Source of the DNA: Enoplolaimus lenunculus
Lineage: Eukaryota; Nematoda; Enoplea; Enoplida; Thoracostomopsidae
Length of the DNA: 64,000 nt
Direction of reading: 5' to 3'
Assembly (NCBI GenBank): GCA_030248215.1
Contig: JASANG010001656.1
Coordinates: 186,001-250,000 of the forward strand
Under the pieces are notes generated by a model. The model saw nothing but the letters and a program-made list of their open reading frames with translations, searched no databases and was not told the origin of the DNA. The first letter of the stretch is position 1. Every line of letters begins with the position of its first letter. Below, piece after piece: positions 1-13,600 of the stretch. Both the position numbers and the translations under genes were made by a program.

Positions 1-41
1 CCCCCCCCCCTCCAAGCAAGGTGAGCTGGCTACTAACCTGT
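1..41 (-). mobile_element. family G element, end piece
   Basis: Ends with AGCAAGGTGAGCTGGCTAC, the terminus of family G. The rest lies outside the window. Confidence 0.7.
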
Positions 42-176
42 CCCTACCTTACAATTTTTACCTCTTAGAAAATTTTTTGGTGACAAAATGATAAGGTCGC
101 AACCTTACAATTTTTGCGTTTCATAACATCTGTCAGCTCGCCCCCACCCGTCAAAAATTTTTGGATCCACCTCTGG
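42..176. mobile_element. family J element
   Basis: Contains the J core (AATTTTTTGGTGACAAAATG, AAGGTC, GCGTTTCATAACAT) and the terminal GGATCCACCTCTGG. It is similar to 12805-13117 and 38761-38955. Confidence 0.65.
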
Positions 177-685
177 CTACCTTGTTAGTGAATTTCAAAG
201 CAGGGAGTTTGAAAAATACGGACGGTTGAAAAAAGAGCCGTTTCTGTCATTTGATTCGCTGGTGTTTTCATTGGTTGCGCATTGTCCGGGCAGGAAATGA
301 AGCAATTTCTTGAATTTGATTGGTTTCCGGGACTATTAACGACTATATCGACTCAGGCTTAAAACAATATATGACCATGTAACCAGAGGGGCGTCCGCAC
401 AAAGTTTAAACTGGAGGGACAACAAGAAAATTCACTCCGAAACTGCCCCCCAAAAGGTGGACGGGTACCTGAGGGTTTCCGGTCAAAGCGATCCTCAATG
501 GCGTTTTACAAAAACGGTGCCTTCGACGCATTGAGGTCGAACATTGCGTTATTTACGCTTATTTGGCTTCTGGTTTGCTTCACTCACGAGTTTTGCTCTG
601 CCATTCGGCCCCCCCCGTCTATTTATAGCTGTTTCCGTATACGCTGTTGCGTCCCTGGTTGATGATACCTTACAGGGGTGGCATG
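177..685. other. no recognised feature
   Basis: Upstream DNA. I find no convincing exon, promoter or repeat here. Confidence 0.5.
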
Positions 686-850
686 CAGGATAGCCAGATC
701 ACGTTTCTAGGGGGGCTAACAATTTTTCAGGAGCGACATTTAACTGTTTACAATGGCATACAAGCAAGGTTGAAAATTTTCTAGGGTGGCGAAAATGTTT
801 CCAGGGGAGGGCTTGGCCTCTTGGCCCTCCCCTGGCTACGGGCCCAGGGG
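686..850. mobile_element. family G element
   Basis: Family G: about 160 bp, ends GTAGCCAGCTCACCTTGCTA and GGCTACGGGCC, central ACAAGCAAGGTTGAAAATTT and G-runs facing C-runs. This copy spans ATAGCCAGATCACG to CTGGCTACGGGCCC. The 70-codon frame here is repeat-derived. Confidence 0.8.
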
Positions 851-1478
851 CCTACTCTATCTCACAGACAAGGGGGAGTCGAATACCTCAACTGCGGCCG
901 TGCTATATCGCTGTTACTTTTTTTTACTTTATTTCATATCTTACAGACCTTTATTAACTATAACGTGCTTTAAATATACCAAGGATGAACTTCCATAATG
1001 ATTTTATCTGCCAAAATTAGCATTAGATTTAATTACCAGCAAAAATCACTCGCTATATTAACTTTTTAAATCAAACTTTAGAGCTTATTCGTACAGCCTG
1101 TAAGTCTGATATATGGTACGTTTACGACGTACATTAATCTTACATCTACTGTTTTGAGTCGAATATTGCTCAGGAACTCAACTCAACTCGATCCATGAGT
1201 GGGCTAACGGTTCAACGAGTTTAGTTATGCATATCAATCAGCAAACTGTAATTGGACTTAAAAAACCTGCTCAACAGTTATTAATGAATTTATCAAACTT
1301 TCAAGTTTGGTAAACTTTAGTTTAAAAATTGCAATTATTGCAGCATTTATTTGTTGTGCCAAAAATGCACAAATTGCAATCCAAATCATCATCAGTTAAA
1401 CGCAGTCAAAATCGCTGTATCTCGTACACTATCGAACGACAACGCCACGCGACATTTTGCGTCGCTGCTCACCGACAC
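851..1478. other. upstream region of the RPTP gene
   Basis: AT-rich, without a clear TATA box or initiator that I would call. The last part is open in the exon 1 frame from 1329 and may be 5' untranslated sequence. Confidence 0.4.
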
Positions 1479-1614
1479 ATGTTGACCCCGTTGCTTGTGA
1501 CTATGGCAACGGCGGCGTTGCTGAGTGCGTTTGCTGTCGGCCCAGGATTCGCAGTAACGCGAGTGACACTGTCGAAACAGGCTGCCGATTTGTCGGACGG
1601 CAGTTCTGTTACAA
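1479..1614 (+). CDS. RPTP exon 1: signal peptide
   Basis: Starts at an ATG followed by a hydrophobic run ([18 protein letters not shown]) typical of a signal peptide. The same frame is open up to an ATG at 1329, but that longer start would place a charged 50-residue stretch before the hydrophobic core, so I prefer 1479. The donor is ACAA|GTAAGA and the intron phase is 1. Confidence 0.75.
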
Positions 1615-4600
1615 GTAAGAAAAAACGTTAAAAATTAGTGAAATTTTGAAGTTAAACTTTTGATTTTCGTTTTATCAGCCAGATGGTCGATGTAAAGACT
1701 AGGGGCGGAACGTTTTTCTGTCGGACTGCAATAGAGTAAGCTTAAGCTTTGGACTAATTTTTTTGGTTTGCCTTAGGCTTAGGAATATGCTCGTTTTTAT
1801 GCTTAGGCTTAGGCTTAGGCTTAAGAATATGCGTATAATACTGTTCCGCCCGTGTTCTTTACATTGGTCAGACAGAGAGTGGGTGTATTTTTAAATTTAA
1901 CACCGTAAACTGATTAGAAGCGTTTGAGAAGCTTATAGAAAAAACCTCATTAATTTTACTGAAAATAGTTTTTGATTACGGTTCAAAATTAATAATATGA
2001 CAACATAACCCCCTGAAATTTTTGTTCCTTTCGACCTATATTCGAATACTGCGTACCAGTTTTAATGCCCGTTTCTCTGCTGGTCCTGGATTATCTTTCA
2101 CGAGGTTTACGATTAGGCTTAAGCTTAATCTTGCGGATGCGCTATACTTCACTGTGCCGCACGCCCATATATGTTGCTAAAACAAAAACCTGGGCAAATT
2201 CTATTTTTAATGGCGTGCGACAAACCCGTATTCTTATTTTTAGGCTTAGGTTTAAGCTATAAGCGTAGGCGTTATCTACTGCACTACATTTCTAGGTTTT
2301 CAACACATCATCACTGGCAAGTTTATTGATTCGCATAGGGCTTGTAGCCAATTGCGACCATGGGAGTGTAGGCTAAGCCCCCCCAGGAATTTTTTTCCCT
2401 TCTTGAAAATTTTCAACCTTGCTTGTAAGTCAACAAAAACCGTTGTATGTCACTGCTGAATAATTGTTTGCCCCGCTCCCTAGCAAAGTGAGCTGGTTAC
2501 GAGCCTGTTTTGTATTTAATTTTAAAATCAGGTGTTTTTTGCTTTCAGTACTTCGAACTCAAAAAGCATTCGAGGGTGAAGAAATTATTCTACGGTGCCG
2601 CAGTTTGGAGCGAACCCTTAAATTTAACGCGTACGAAGCGTTGCGGAAAATGCAGTGGACTCGTGATGGTACCGTTGTGGCGAGTTATTCAAGTGTAAGT
2701 GGGGAACTTTTGTGCTTCCCCCAAATTCGACCGTTGCTTTCCGGATTTCCCGGTGTGGGACGGGAAAATGATGCTATTTCATAATTAAGTTGAAATTTAT
2801 AAAATGGCTTACATCAGTATTTCAAACTTTTTCTATCTATATTATTAATGCTGGTACGCCCCACATACGTATTTTGGGTTTTGGTATATGCGGCGTAGCA
2901 TGTGTATGTGCAGAGTGTGTGTGTAATGTAAGACATATACGTACACGTGCACATACAGTACTATAGAAAATTATATCGGCCGCGTGGTGTAAAGCGTAGC
3001 GCGCTTGACTCGCGAGCGAAAGGTCCAAAGTTCGATTTCCGCGTGGCCATATGTTTAGGTAATCCTGACACACAATTGTTTAGCTTAAATTTTCTAAAAT
3101 TTAACCAAATTTCCAAATGATTAAAAAAATTGCCACTATATTTTATTATTTGTTAATTCAACATTGAATTGTAAATTGTTTTAAGACATTTCCACAAAAT
3201 TGTAAATTTTCCAAAAAAAAAAAAACATTAAAAATATCAAAAGTTTAAACTTTACGAAAAAAACATAATTAAAAATTAATTTTGAAGAACCCAAAATTGC
3301 CTCAATTCCAAAACCAGCACCAGCCTCCACGACCACTTCCAACCGATATTAATCGCGAAATTGAACGATGGGTTTCAAACGGCCGTTATACGCTCGATCC
3401 GGTAAAGTTTGCGTTGAAAATTGGTGCCTCGGTGCCCGCTGAAGATGACGGCATCTACGTTTGTAGCGCGGAATGGGACGAGCAAATTCCGGAAACATCC
3501 GGCGACAAAATAGATCCAGGAGTAATATCCGGTGAAACGGTGAATCTTTCAGTCATTGGTAAGTATTCAAATTTAAGTGTAGTGCTAAGTATTATTTGGA
3601 GTACCGAATAATCAGGATTGACATTAGAAAGGGCAAAAACATTTTTCGAGAGTGTAAGACAAAGTTTGTTGACATAGAATTCTTTTAATGCCGTCAAAAC
3701 AATTATGGACCGGTGGGGGTGTAGTTGCAACAGTGGCATGCAGCAAAAATTGCGATTGATAACTTTTGCCAGCCCAAACCCCGTTAGAAATTTCCGGGTC
3801 CGCGGCCAAACATCTCCCATGTATACCGCCCTGTTACTGTAAATCAAAATGTAAAGCCCTATTCAATCATGCTATTGAATTTAATTAGCACGTGTGAATG
3901 CAGTTGCAAGTCACTTGAATTTCTTGCAGCTGCAGTTTGATTGGTGAACGGGAATGGTCTTTTGAAAATACTTGCAGCTGCAACAACTGCAAGCATTTCG
4001 TTCAAGTTGCAGCTGCGAGTTCTCGTTGCAAAACCTTGCACGGTGAATAGGGCTTAATATAAGTGCATATTAAGAACATATGCTTATAAACTTTTTCCCT
4101 GAGTATTCATGATTTAAAACGTGCTGCCTATACCTTGCTGCTCAGCTACAGTAAGCCATCACATGTCGCGATGGAAGCCGTCGACACGTGACTTCTGGAA
4201 GACATTTTGTGACACCAGTGACAAAATTATGCAAATTCCACAATATCATGCATACACCAGGTACCTTATGAGGGTGTTGTGTGATGGACATTGAAGCTTA
4301 TTTGGCTTCAGTGCTTTTTACATACTGAAGCTTTTTTGGTTTCAGTGCGCTGCACACTGAAGGCAAAAAAAAGCTTCAATGTGCAGCGCAATGAAGCTTT
4401 TTTGCTTTCAGTGCGCTGCACAGTGAAACTTTTTTCTTCAATGTGGCGCATGAAGCTTTTTCGCTTCAGTGTCCTGCACACTGAAGCATTTTGGTTTCAG
4501 TCCGCTCCGCGCTGAAGACGCTGAAGCCAAAAATCTTCAGTTTGCAGCACACTGAAAGTTTTTTGGCTTCAGTATACTACACGCTGAAGTCAAAATGCTT

Positions 4601-7600
4601 TAGTGCTATGCAGCACACTGAAGCTTTTTTGGCTTCAGTATGCTGCACGCTTAAGTCAAAATGCTTCAATATGCAGCACACTGAAAGTTTTTTGGCTTAA
4701 GTGTGCAGCACACTGAAGCTTTTTTGTTTTAGTGTGCAGCACACTGAAGCTTTTTTAGCTTCAGTGTCCGTCACACTACCCCCTCAAAAGTAATCTAGTG
4801 CACACATGATATTGTGGAATTTGCATTATTGAGAACCGCATACAAGTACCGTTACAAAGACAAATTTAAAAATATTCACAGATATTCCAACAACCAAACT
4901 GTTGCGTAATATCAATAATTCAAGTACGTGTCGATTTGCTGTGTTTTTTCTATTCCTGCTCGCTTTTACCCTTGTGTATGTGGTTAGCCATGATTTTTAG
5001 AAGAACAGCAGTTTCGTCTTCCCATTGTAAATCAATTTCTAACCTTAGATTTAACAAGTGCAATCGAATTTTTCAGTACTTTTGAAGGTTATGGAACGAA
5101 ACCGTAGCCAGAGGGGGGAAGGAAGGCTCAGCCCTTCTGGAAAAAAGTTTGGTCCCTCTAGAAAATTTTCAACTTTGCTTGTAAGCCATCGGAAACACAT
5201 ATATTCGCCCTCTGAAATATATTTAGCTTTGCTAGCAAATTAAGCTAGCTACAGGCCTTGTACGGCACCCTTGGAAGGTCTTCTGTCTTCGTCGTTCTTT
5301 TGTGTGCTGTGGTTTTGAACGTATCGTTAGGCGTGGAACAAATTAGAAGCTAATTTTCTTATATATTCAGGCGCCTGTCCCCGAGCTTAAAATGTTTGCC
5401 GTTATGCTGTTAACCTTGTTTACATGTTTCGTTTATTGTATAAATAAATGCATGAGTTTTGCTTGAAAAGTTACCAGTTTGGCAAAATTGGTATCAGAAC
5501 ATGGCCTATAAAAATAGCTCAGAGGCGGACCAATTTTTTCGCTGGATTGCTATCCAGTAAGCCAATCTGAGCCTAAGCCTAAGCATTGAGGTTAAGCTTT
5601 ACACAGTTTTTTGTTATGCTAAAGGCTTAGTCTTTAGGTTTAGGCTTATCCATTCGTTTGGGCTTAGGTTAAAGCTTAGTTTTAGGTTTAGAAATACGCT
5701 TATAACGGTTACAGCCAATGGCGGATCCATGGGGGGCCCCACCCCGGCCGTGGGCCCCCCCAACAGCATCTCGACAAAAATTATATACTTAGCAATTTTG
5801 TGACAATAGTTGATGGTTTGCGTGTGGGTCAAAAGTAAGTTTATTACCTTTGAAATTTTGCCCCCTCCCCCATTTTGAGATCCTGGATCCGCCACTGGTT
5901 ACAGCCCTTGTCCATACATTGGCCACGTGGACACACCATTAATTTAGCTTGCTGAGTTCACACGTTGTGTATGTATAGACAGACAGGTTGTCTTTAAACC
6001 AGTTAATATCCACTAACACATATTCACTCAATGAAGTAACTTTTTGAAACTGTTTTCAGGAGGTCATGACCCAAAAAGGCCAGCATTATTGCTAAAACCA
6101 GACAAAAACAAATATATTAACGTAATTTTAGACCAAAATTCGTTAGATTTTATTGTTGTTGATCAAAATCCTAGCAATTTGACTATGGAAAAAACAGGTG
6201 AAGATAAAATATTTGGAGTGGAACGCGTGCTGGGAACGCTTCAGAGTGAATTGAATGTCCACTTCTTGCTGTCACTGTCACTTGAATGTGGTAATAATTT
6301 TTTATGAATTTTTGACAAATTTTCAGGTCGACCCCTTGAACCAGGACGAGCGATAGTTGCATCGTTCACAAGTCGCTCTGCAACGATCACATGGGAACGT
6401 GCGAAAACACATCCTGACGCTCCGATACTGAACTATATCATCAGAGTCAGGTACTCAAGAGGTCGAAGGGGGGGCGGAGTTTGAGCCCCCACTTTTTGGA
6501 AGCCTTTACAGAGATGTTTAACCCCTTTTAAGACAACGGTTTTTATGTGCGTTAAAATATTGCGGCTTAGCATATATCATCATAGGTTAACCTGTACACT
6601 GTAAATTTCAGCGAGTTGATTTTAACTCAGGAATGAGTTGAATCATTAACTCTGAGTTATGACTATCAGAACTCAGAATTTTGAGTTGATTCAATTCATT
6701 CTGAGTTAATTAATCAACTCACTCCGAGTCAACTCAACTCAGAGTGAGAATTAACTCGACTGATCATGAGTAAATGTTTACTGATATTAATTCAGAAATA
6801 ACCAACTCGCTAGCTGAATTGATGAATCAACTCATTGGAATTTACAGTTTAGGTTTTCAAACAAGCTAACTACTTACAAGTGGTAAGTTCAATCATAAAG
6901 GTGAAAATGAAACCAGGTAAAGAAAAAAAATTGAAATGAAAAATATGGCTGCTGATGTCGTTATGCTTTCGCAGAATTTATCAAATATTCGCTACCAAGT
7001 GGGCCTATATTCTCAAATGCATATAGCACCTATAACCAGGTACCGATAGGTTATCTGAATGACGAACTCCTGTAATTGTAGATTTCAAACTTAGCACAGA
7101 CGTAAACCAGCTCAAATGCCAAAAATGTGAATTTCGAACCTCAAAAACTTTCATTTGATCGAAAATTATAAGGCATATTAACTTTTGTGACAGGTGTGAC
7201 GCATATTTTGGAATACGAACCCAGGTTATACTTGTTGAATATGAGAATGCTGCTTTTAAATGTGAGTTTACAGTAAGCTATAGGACTTGAAGGTTCTGAT
7301 CTATTTTAAGTGTCAAATCTTACAATTTTTATTGCTAGCAAGATGCAAAGTAGAACTGAATCATACCGGAATCGAAACAGAAAATTTATGCCGGAATCAG
7401 AATCAGAACTGTGAACTTTTAGTGTTTGTATGTTTTAATACATGCCATGTCTTATATGATAATTTCCTTGCCATATATTCGAAATGTGAGCTACGATCTG
7501 ATACAACAACGGGTTGCTATGTAACTAAAGGCAATAAAATAGGTTTATAGACGTTTGAAAAAGTACTATTCTGATAGCGATTATAAATGCAATCGGTATC

Positions 7601-10600
7601 AGAACCGAATTTGAATCAGAATTGTAATCGGAACAGGAATTTTGGTTGCACCTGAATGCTAGCTAGCTAGGTATTTTTAGAGACTATAAACTATTATAAA
7701 TTAATATTTGTTTGTTGTTGCAGTTCACTGAATCCCGATACATTCGACGCGCGTCAATTGATCAAAGAGATTGTTTCCGAAGGTCAAGCGACAACAAAGC
7801 TGATTTCCGATCTCAAGCCATTTACGGTTTACACGTTTCGAGTGATCGCTCGTAATTCAGCTGGACTCAGTGAACCGGGTCCAGAATCGTACAAAATTCG
7901 AACTCACAGTGAAGGTTTGTGCCGTTATTTTTCAAGCATCCTTTCATAATTGTGAACTGGCTAAAAGTGTCCTATGAGCATATTCCTACGGTTGTAATCA
8001 TCAGCGTAAAGATAAGTCTAAAACTAAGCCCAGGGTCGGGTAAGCCACCCTCATACTTCCCATTTGGGCGGCCCCAACCCTAAAGGACCCCCAACCTAAC
8101 TGACTGGAACAAAAACCGCCGAAGTTATACAACGCGTCTGTCTTCTCGCTCGCTTCGCTCGCGAGTTTTGGGGCACCCGCCCTGTAGTTTGGGGAGAACC
8201 CCAACTTCTCTCACCCTAAGCATAAGCAAAATATAGTCTTCCGCATATGTGTACTTTATTATATATTTCTTTTAAAGGAATACATATATGAGTATGTATA
8301 TATGCTGCAATGTAAATTTCACTGAGTTGTTTTATACTCAGCATGAGTTGAATCCACTCAGATATATGAGCATGAGCTCCGAATTAGGTCTGTCATAACT
8401 CAGAAGTCTGAATTGACTGAACTCATTTGGAGTTATATAATCAACTAATCTCCATCATTAAATCAGCTCAGAGTGAGTTAATGTTTACCGTTATGAACTC
8501 AGAAATAACAAAAAATAACTACTTTTCTCTAAGCAGATTAATCAACTCATTGAAATTTATAGTGCGTGATAAATTTTTCCGTCGAAATTACTTTTTCGAA
8601 ATAATTTGCCGGGGAGAGATCCGCTTGGTTCGTCAATGTCAAATCGGCCACAACCCCTCCCATCGAGTTGGGAGTGGTCTACAAACGGCCTGGCATTTGA
8701 GAAACAAATCCAATTTCAAAAAGTACACAAAGATTCAACTAAAAGTATGTGAGAGGGGATTGAAAACAAAAAAAAATGCGTCTGGGTTGTCACTCGCTTC
8801 GCTGCCGAATTTTTTTCAATTTCTGCTCAACTGGTGAATGATTGGTCCCAATCGCTAAAACTAAATTTTATGGTCCAAAACGAACCTTAAATCTTGAATT
8901 AAGCAATTGGTTTCAGTTCCTGACGAACCGCCGTTCATTCGTCAAGTGTACAACGTATCAAACTCGTCGATAATGATGCTATGGGACCCGCCGCCAAAAG
9001 GCACTCTAAACGGACCTTTGGTGGCGTATCGAATTATTGCTCGCGGTTTACAGTCAGGTCTGCCGCGTCGCGAATATTTTCTGCCGACCCACGATCAAAC
9101 GGTAAAAATTGTTCTTACGGTTTCATTATCTCCATAATTTTATGGAGCAAATTATTAACGCACCTGTCTGGTACAGACAGGGCACAAAATCGGTTGCGAA
9201 TTGTTGATGGGCGATAGACGGAGGTATCCGCCGCAAAAGCTCGATCATGCTGAAAATGCAACTGGTTCTTCTGAAGCTCACAATGTGTTTTATTGGCAAA
9301 AAGTTGCAAAAATATTGTGCGCGGTTACATCATGAATTGAAACATTTGAAACATTCAACGCAAGTCAGTCATAATCATACCAAAAAAACTTTCTAAAAAA
9401 TATCTTCTCTAACGAGAAACTCATTACTCTGCCCTTGTTTTTTTCTATAGACAGTTTTATTTGTGAATTGTCTCATGGCGTACGCAAAATATAGCGGAAG
9501 ATGCATTCCTTTTTACCATTATGACCTTCTAAACAACGGCATGCACCTTGCTCAATTTGGCGAAATACGAAATGTACATTGTACCTTGCGGTTTGGCCCG
9601 GCCCCAGCCCCACCCCCTTTCCGGAGTAACCCATGTTCCGTATTCTCAAATGCATGTAGCACCTATCACACGTTAGTAATAGGTATTCAAACTAACGAAT
9701 TGCTGCAATTGCCAATCTCAAAATTTGCACCGCAGTAGAGTAAATTGAGTGCAATAAACGTGTCAAATTTCAAATCTCATCATTCCCTGGTTCGAAAGTT
9801 ACAAGACCTATCACCAACTGGTAATAGGTGCTACACACATTTGAGAATACAGACGATTGTCTCAAATTCGATATTATGTTTTAAAAACTATTTTTCTATA
9901 CAATGCAAATGAACTTTTAAGAATAAGTAGTATTTTCAAAAAGTACGCACTGTGTATATTTCCAGATATATAATTGGTGAAAGAATGTCAAAGGCCCAGC
10001 GCCATCCTATGTATTTTTTCGTCAGGGACCCGAAGCCGCGTTTTTCGTAGTGATGTCAAATAGTGGCTGAGCAGCTAAAACAGAGGGGACATCAAAGTTA
10101 TGGCTTTTACCGCTCTGGGATGGAGTCCAATTTTATAGTGACCAAGAGTTAAAAGACATAGTAGTTCGAAAAAACGTTGCGAGCGAAACGAGAGAAAAAC
10201 CAGCACATTTTTTTCACATTCAATTATTCAAATTCTAATACGAAGAGTTAGTTTTAGTATCGTTTATCAGGGATATGTCAGTGACACCCTTATACTTTCC
10301 TAGCGGTGTCAGCTGATATCCGTGACATGCCTCTGTTCCCGTGGACCAAACGACTATTAACAGTTGCTTCATATTTTAGGCTTTCGAGCTTGCTGGATTA
10401 ATGCCATACTCAAAATACATGATCACATTGGAAGCTTTCAACGAACAAGGTTACAGCCCACCGGCTAAAGTTATAATTTTGACGGATCAGGGAGGTAAGA
10501 TTTGTTGCGTGAATTCGAAAGTCTAAGCCTTAGCCTAAGGCGCGAGGATACGCCTATACTTAAACCTAAGCCTTAAGTCTAAGAAAAAAATTGTTCTAAA

Positions 10601-13600
10601 GCTTAAACTTACTCTATCGCTCGAACCTCGGACCTCTCGCTCGCGAATCAAGCGCGCTACCCATTACACCACGCGGCTAATATCATAATTTCCTCCGGTG
10701 CTATACGTGCACGAGTATGTATGTGTCTTAACATTACACACTCTGAACATACACAGGCTACACCGCGTATCCTCACATTCAGTTCCACGGAAAACCGGTC
10801 CGCCCCTGATATTTACATGGGCCGTTGCGTGGAAGTTATCAAGCTATTTGCTTCGGTACGACTTCATACTTAAGTATGTACAAAGCAAGTGTTTAACCAA
10901 TTTGTCGCTTTAGTAAGCTTAAGTTAAGTAAATACTTAAGTCACTGACCACGTCAAACGAATTACAGGATACCAGTTTTTAAACGTGTTAACTTTGGTCC
11001 AGTTGAGATTGTTGACTGCCACAAGGAAAACTAATGCTTTCTTTACATTGGTTTAAAATTGGCATTTGTTTTTGCTCAAGTATTTAAGATAACTTAATTA
11101 ACCCCTTCTCACATTGAGTTGCCTGTAGGCAACTCAGCGCAGTGTATATACGTTAAATAGTATATATCGCACCGTGTTTAACATTTGCAACACGTACACA
11201 TAGTACTGAATCACCACAAGATGTGAGAGCCCCCTCGGGCTCGAGCGTCAAGCTCGTATGGCTGAGTGCTGATGGTATACGCCTCCCACTCCAGTCACTG
11301 GAGTTCGAATCCTAGCATAAATGTACGTCTCAGGGGAAATAGAAAATATTCATGTGAGAAATGGTTAAATACTGAAGTAATATTTCAGAAACCCAGCCAT
11401 TATGTATTTCGAAAAAAGTAAGAAAATTTTGCTTAATCAAAAATATTTTGTGTTCCAGTTCCTTCAACGGGTCCAATGATTAGTCGGCTTGTCGCTTTAA
11501 CTAGCGACTCAATCGAGGTCGGCTGGCTGCCACCGAACAAAACTAACGGACGTATTTTGCACTATACGCTATACTACGGTGACGTAGCCGCAGACGCAAC
11601 GTCAACTGGTGACAATGACATCATTCGCCGTCGACGTAGGTGTGTGACGCGTCGAGCCGCCACGCGTGACGATGACGTCGTCAAAGTGGTATCGGGTGAT
11701 GACGTCATCAAACCGTTATCGCGTAATAATGGCGTTATTAAAGTACTATCGCGCAGTGATGATGATATCAAATTGATGTCGCCTAATAATGAAGTTGTCA
11801 ACGCATTAGTGCTTGATGATGACGTCATTAAAACGGCATCGCCTAATGATAACGTCATCAAAACGTTATCATGTAACGGTTACAATCGTCGTCGAAGGTG
11901 CGTTACTACAGCATTATGGCGTGACGACAGTTATCGTCAACCGCGACAGTGGTCTTGTGATGACGTATTTTTCTACGGTGACGTCAATGAATTGCGTCAT
12001 CAAAATGATACAAAGTCGATCCGATTGCGTCGGCAAGTCCCTGAGGTTATTGCGATCGACGCTCCGATGTATGGTTCTGTTATGTCATTTGTGATACGCG
12101 GTCTTGGTAAATGCACAATTTTGAAATATGATATGATATTCGCCAATGTATCTGTCCTGTAGCCAGCTGACTTTGCTAGGGGGCTAAAAAATTTTCAGTA
12201 CGTGTAGGCACGGGTTTTCCGTTGACTTACAAGCAAGGTTGAAAATTTTCTTGAGGGGCGCCAAGATATTACTGGAGGTGAGCTAAAATTTGCAACTACA
12301 ACAGTTCGTATAAAAATTTCTCATCTGTAACCAACTTGCACAACCCAACGATCGCCCTGACCATGGCGAAGCAGCGTCGAAAATGAACGCGAATTTGACA
12401 ATTTGTAATTATTTTAGCTCCGTTTCGTGAATATCTCGTTTGGCTAACGGCGTCGACGATCAAAGGCGAAGGACCGCCAAGCGAAAAAAAGGCCGTCCGG
12501 ACTGATACCACAGGTAACTCAGCCACTCCAGGTCAAACGACCGGTTGACACTGGGACACAGTCCGCGATAAGCGTATTAAACCTGAGCTTATGTATACGA
12601 ATGCTGCTACGCGCAACCCTCCATAGTCTAGATCTTAACCATAGTTATGTCAAAATGCGAAAATTTCTAAAACTGTGATAGAAAGTACTAAAACTTATAA
12701 CTGCCGACTTTTATGTACTCAATGATAATTCTAAGCTGACTGATAATGAATTGGTATCTATTCCTTTACTAAAACTACAACTTTCGAAAATATTTTTCGT
12801 TTTATCCAGGCCTGTAACCAGCGCACCTTTGTAGGAGAATCCTGACGAATGTGGGAGTACACTCTCCCGTCAGTAATTTTTTGTGATAAAATGATAAAGT
12901 CCCTACTTTAGAAATATTTTCCCTAAGAAATGTTTTTTTGGAAAAACTACAATTTCGTTCCTCAGAATTTTTTGTGATAAAATGCTAAGGTTACCGTACG
13001 TTTTTCAGCTGAGAAATTCTTTTGGTGATAAAATGATAAGGTCCATATCTTTCCATGTTTGCGTTTCATAAACATTTGTCAGTTCGTCCCCCGTTGGAAA
13101 TTTCGGATTCGCCTCCGCTAGGAACGGAAACTAAAAGTTTTTCAGGAGGGGCATACAAGGGTTTTCGTTGACTTTACAAGCAAGGTTGAAAATTTTCCTG
13201 GGGGGGGGCGGGCAAAACTTTTGCTGCGGAGCTGAGCTCCCCTGGCCGCCCTTGCCTACGGTCGCGGTTTTATCTTTAGCTCCCTCGTCTCCGACGATCG
13301 TGAATGCATCAACAAAAGTCATGCCAAACGCTCTCTACGTCGAATGGCTTCCGCCAGCGGTGGTCTACAGAAAAGTTGACTTTTATCAAGTCTCAGTTGT
13401 TGACGAGCATGGAGCTGAAGCGGTACCGTTTGAAACACCCGAAACATTTGTAAGTTTAAAAATTAAAATAAAGTTTAAAAATTAAAATAAGTTTAAAAAT
13501 TAAAATAAGTTTAAAAATTAAAATAAGTTTAAAAATTAAAATAATTTTAAAAATTAAAATAAGTTTAAAAATTAAAATATAATTTGTGAAGAATTAAAAT

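Noticed and set aside
1329-1478. Longer N-terminus from the ATG at 1329
   Set aside because: It would put 50 polar residues before the signal peptide. The ATG at 1479 gives a normal signal sequence.
2960-3062. A working tRNA gene
   Set aside because: The boxes are present but the stems pair poorly, and the same unit recurs with a shared flank, so it is a dispersed repeat.
4291-4700. Two overlapping coding frames
   Set aside because: They lie wholly inside the family F hairpin array.
11574-11861. 95-codon reverse frame opposite exon 9
   Set aside because: It is a shadow of the coding repeat array; phase and FN3 content support the + strand.
11574-11984. The 399-bp insert as an unspliced ordinary intron
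   Set aside because: The block stays open for 133 codons and its edges give no GT-AG pair that restores the frame at the direct repeats. Only cDNA could settle it.
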